This document shows positions 7,101 to 7,337 of a stretch of 7,337 nucleotides of DNA, piece after piece. The first letter of the stretch is position 1. The number at the start of each line of letters is the position of its first letter. The translations under genes were made by a program, and so were the position numbers. The notes below the pieces were generated by a model. The model worked only from the letters and a program-made list of their open reading frames with translations, ran no database searches and was not told the origin of the DNA. This DNA is from CAYLTX01 sp046545675. GTDB lineage: Bacteria > Myxococcota_A > Bradymonadia > Bradymonadales > Bradymonadaceae. The DNA lies in the NCBI GenBank assembly GCA_046545675.1, contig JBKGZI010000319.1:1-7337 (forward strand), read 5' to 3'.

Positions 7101-7289
7101 CGGATCGAATTCGAGCAGGCTTCGCGCCGCGCCCACCGCGCCGAAGGGATCGTCGAAGGCCATCAAGAAGCGATTGCCGGCATGCCAGACGGGGTCGCCG
7201 TCGAACTCGTCAGCCCATCCGGGGCCGCTGGCGAGCTGGGCAGATGCGGGGACGCGCGCCCACAAGAGGCCACATCTTCGAGTGCTCAT
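4140..7289 (-). CDS. Large STAND-family regulator: degenerate cyclase-like domain, NB-ARC ATPase, TPR repeats, C-terminal winged helix
   Basis: A 1049-residue cytoplasmic protein, probably an ATP-dependent transcription regulator. Residues 5-147 follow the class III nucleotide cyclase pattern (GNRFLMAFDDPFGAV, LVLHFG, FFDLGRRQL) but are short and lack the metal-binding aspartates, so probably only sense or bind. The ATPase region (about 168-450) has FVGRRAEL, Walker A GMGGAGKT (195-202), Walker B LIILDN (271-276), a sensor-like LVTSRR (301-306), LPLAIEIAA (361-369) and the winged-helix part DVVAWSWRLLSQRERDVLAQ. About 530-910 are helical TPR-like repeats, clearest near 630-860. Residues 945-1036 resemble an OmpR/PhoB DNA-binding winged helix, with recognition helix NRLYVAVSTLRDLGL and wing LLNEDGGYLL. 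AfsR/SARP-type relatives carry this domain at the N-terminus. ATG 7289 is preferred because the cyclase-like first strand begins just after it and AGAGAAG lies 6 bases upstream, although the frame stays open to the right edge. The 3' end overlaps the DUF2141-like ORF by four bases. Ligand and target DNA are unknown. Confidence 0.92.
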   Translation of the reverse strand: MSTRRCGLLWARVPASAQLASGPGWADEFDGDPVWHAGNRFLMAFDDPFGAVGAARSLLEFDPAAKLVLHFGRLLLGGAREADDEPWGPAWEVVQALGALGEAGQALATGAFGEWVRLEDTIGVDFFDLGRRQLRLAAEPVRVLALEFGQRVDTPQLSLGATNLARPRGGFVGRRAELLELESLCRPNKLVTVLGMGGAGKTRLALEFGGRFRQRHPRADVWFVDLAQVESFSELSATISATFEVRLSASTPRDKVLSALGDALKARGQALIILDNAEQIIPELADCLQQWLPTAPQVRWLVTSRRRLGLDAEQLVELAPLDEACAVGLFVRRLQCVRPDFALTEAHLETIVELVDRLERLPLAIEIAASRARLSPLDELGTQLLDARRVVPGAEARRDASLADVVAWSWRLLSQRERDVLAQCTVFAGVFTLQAARGVVDACPDDQLEEVLTALAEHSLLETLEAPRSGGEVALRLYLPVVEFVREHADEATLRAAERRHLSVYADCASRWYGAARGPGMRAALERIGFEFHELRAALARAAAAADPRAAHLGLALCELYSVRGAARPALELLEEVLALDDIEQQPRPYARLLIARSYLYNTEAMVGAAGRDARLARDVLAEAGIDDEDTAEALRMLARACITSGDSSQADKALDEALEAASGAGGAGAQALVLYEMSGRLVDQGDWAEAINTASRGLELVGESENPRIPAMLYSVRGLAALYGKQFDDARHFSQKSLELFEQLGMRRSEGLTLLDVGDLAVEQGEFSRAITLLQRALRIGRRHAIASITTGAYMALGETYMLGGDAEKARRYLREGLATIEADDVHLLEIVLTMRLGAVQWVLGQHAEATALLAQAEAFLETYPQGSWHAVLRAYRAMLTIPADTSSEKMCEAVDAAREQLQQIRQGHDELAVDRALRFVERVLESYDCRVRAEEEEQVGLVVDASGRWFELPQEERVDISRRGALRRILERLVTRRLDAPGDPLDIDELVVAGWPDQTLDPGSAKNRLYVAVSTLRDLGLRGVLLNEDGGYLLSPDQPVRRQQPGE

Positions 7290-7295
7290 CGTGTA

Positions 7296-7302
7296 CTTCT
7301 CT
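7296..7302 (-). promoter_or_regulatory. Ribosome binding site supporting the STAND gene start
   Basis: On the minus strand, AGAGAAG lies 6 bases before the ATG at 7289. This purine tract decides the start, because the same frame has no stop between the ATG and the right edge (7290-7337) and a longer N-terminus cannot otherwise be excluded. The promoter is not visible in the 48 bases available. Confidence 0.55.
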
Positions 7303-7337
7303 TGGCTTTCGGGCCGGCCAGTTGATGCTCCTGAGGA

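Noticed and set aside
4140..7289. Avs-like antiphage STAND defence protein
   Set aside because: The C-terminal winged helix and the cyclase-like N-terminus point to transcription control. No nuclease, protease or other effector domain was seen, and no defence gene is adjacent.
7313..7320. GGCCGGCC palindrome upstream of the STAND gene
   Set aside because: Such 8-base G/C palindromes are common at this base composition, and no second copy or promoter context supports an operator.

Overview
The window comes from a GC-rich bacterial chromosome. The gene families (a Hanks-type kinase with extra domains and a very large STAND-type regulator with a C-terminal winged helix) and the strong G/C preference at third codon positions suggest Myxococcota, Bradymonadota or a related deltaproteobacterial group. 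This is an inference from gene style, with no marker gene to confirm it.

Layout, left to right. (1) 1-1232, minus strand: the N-terminal 410 codons of a P-type cation-transporting ATPase, running off the left edge. It has the TGES, PEGLP, DKTGT and GDPTE motifs. (2) 1233-1610: a 378-base divergent intergenic region with no credible gene. It holds a candidate sigma70-like promoter for the ATPase and a small AT-rich palindrome. (3) 1611-3740, plus strand: a 709-residue soluble Ser/Thr protein kinase, with an N-terminal four-cysteine zinc ribbon, a complete kinase domain and a C-terminal beta-propeller-like region. (4) 3741-3798: a short convergent intergenic region filled by a 16-base tandem repeat, with a small hairpin that reaches into the next gene. 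(5) 3799-4143, minus strand: a short ORF whose C-terminal half is clearly DUF2141-like but which lacks the expected exported N-terminus. (6) 4140-7289, minus strand: a 1049-residue multidomain regulator with a degenerate class III cyclase-like domain, an NB-ARC/STAND ATPase, TPR repeats and an OmpR-type winged helix. Its last codons overlap the start of the DUF2141 ORF by four bases.

How the genes relate: the kinase and the STAND protein are convergent and both look like cytoplasmic signal integrators, but nothing in the sequence proves that they share a pathway. The STAND gene and the DUF2141 ORF share a strand and overlap, so they are probably co-transcribed. The ATPase and the kinase are divergent and could share a control region. 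No RNA gene, CRISPR array, transposase or attachment site was recognised. The most unusual items are the STAND regulator architecture, the kinase architecture, the apparently truncated DUF2141 gene and the repeat between the convergent genes.
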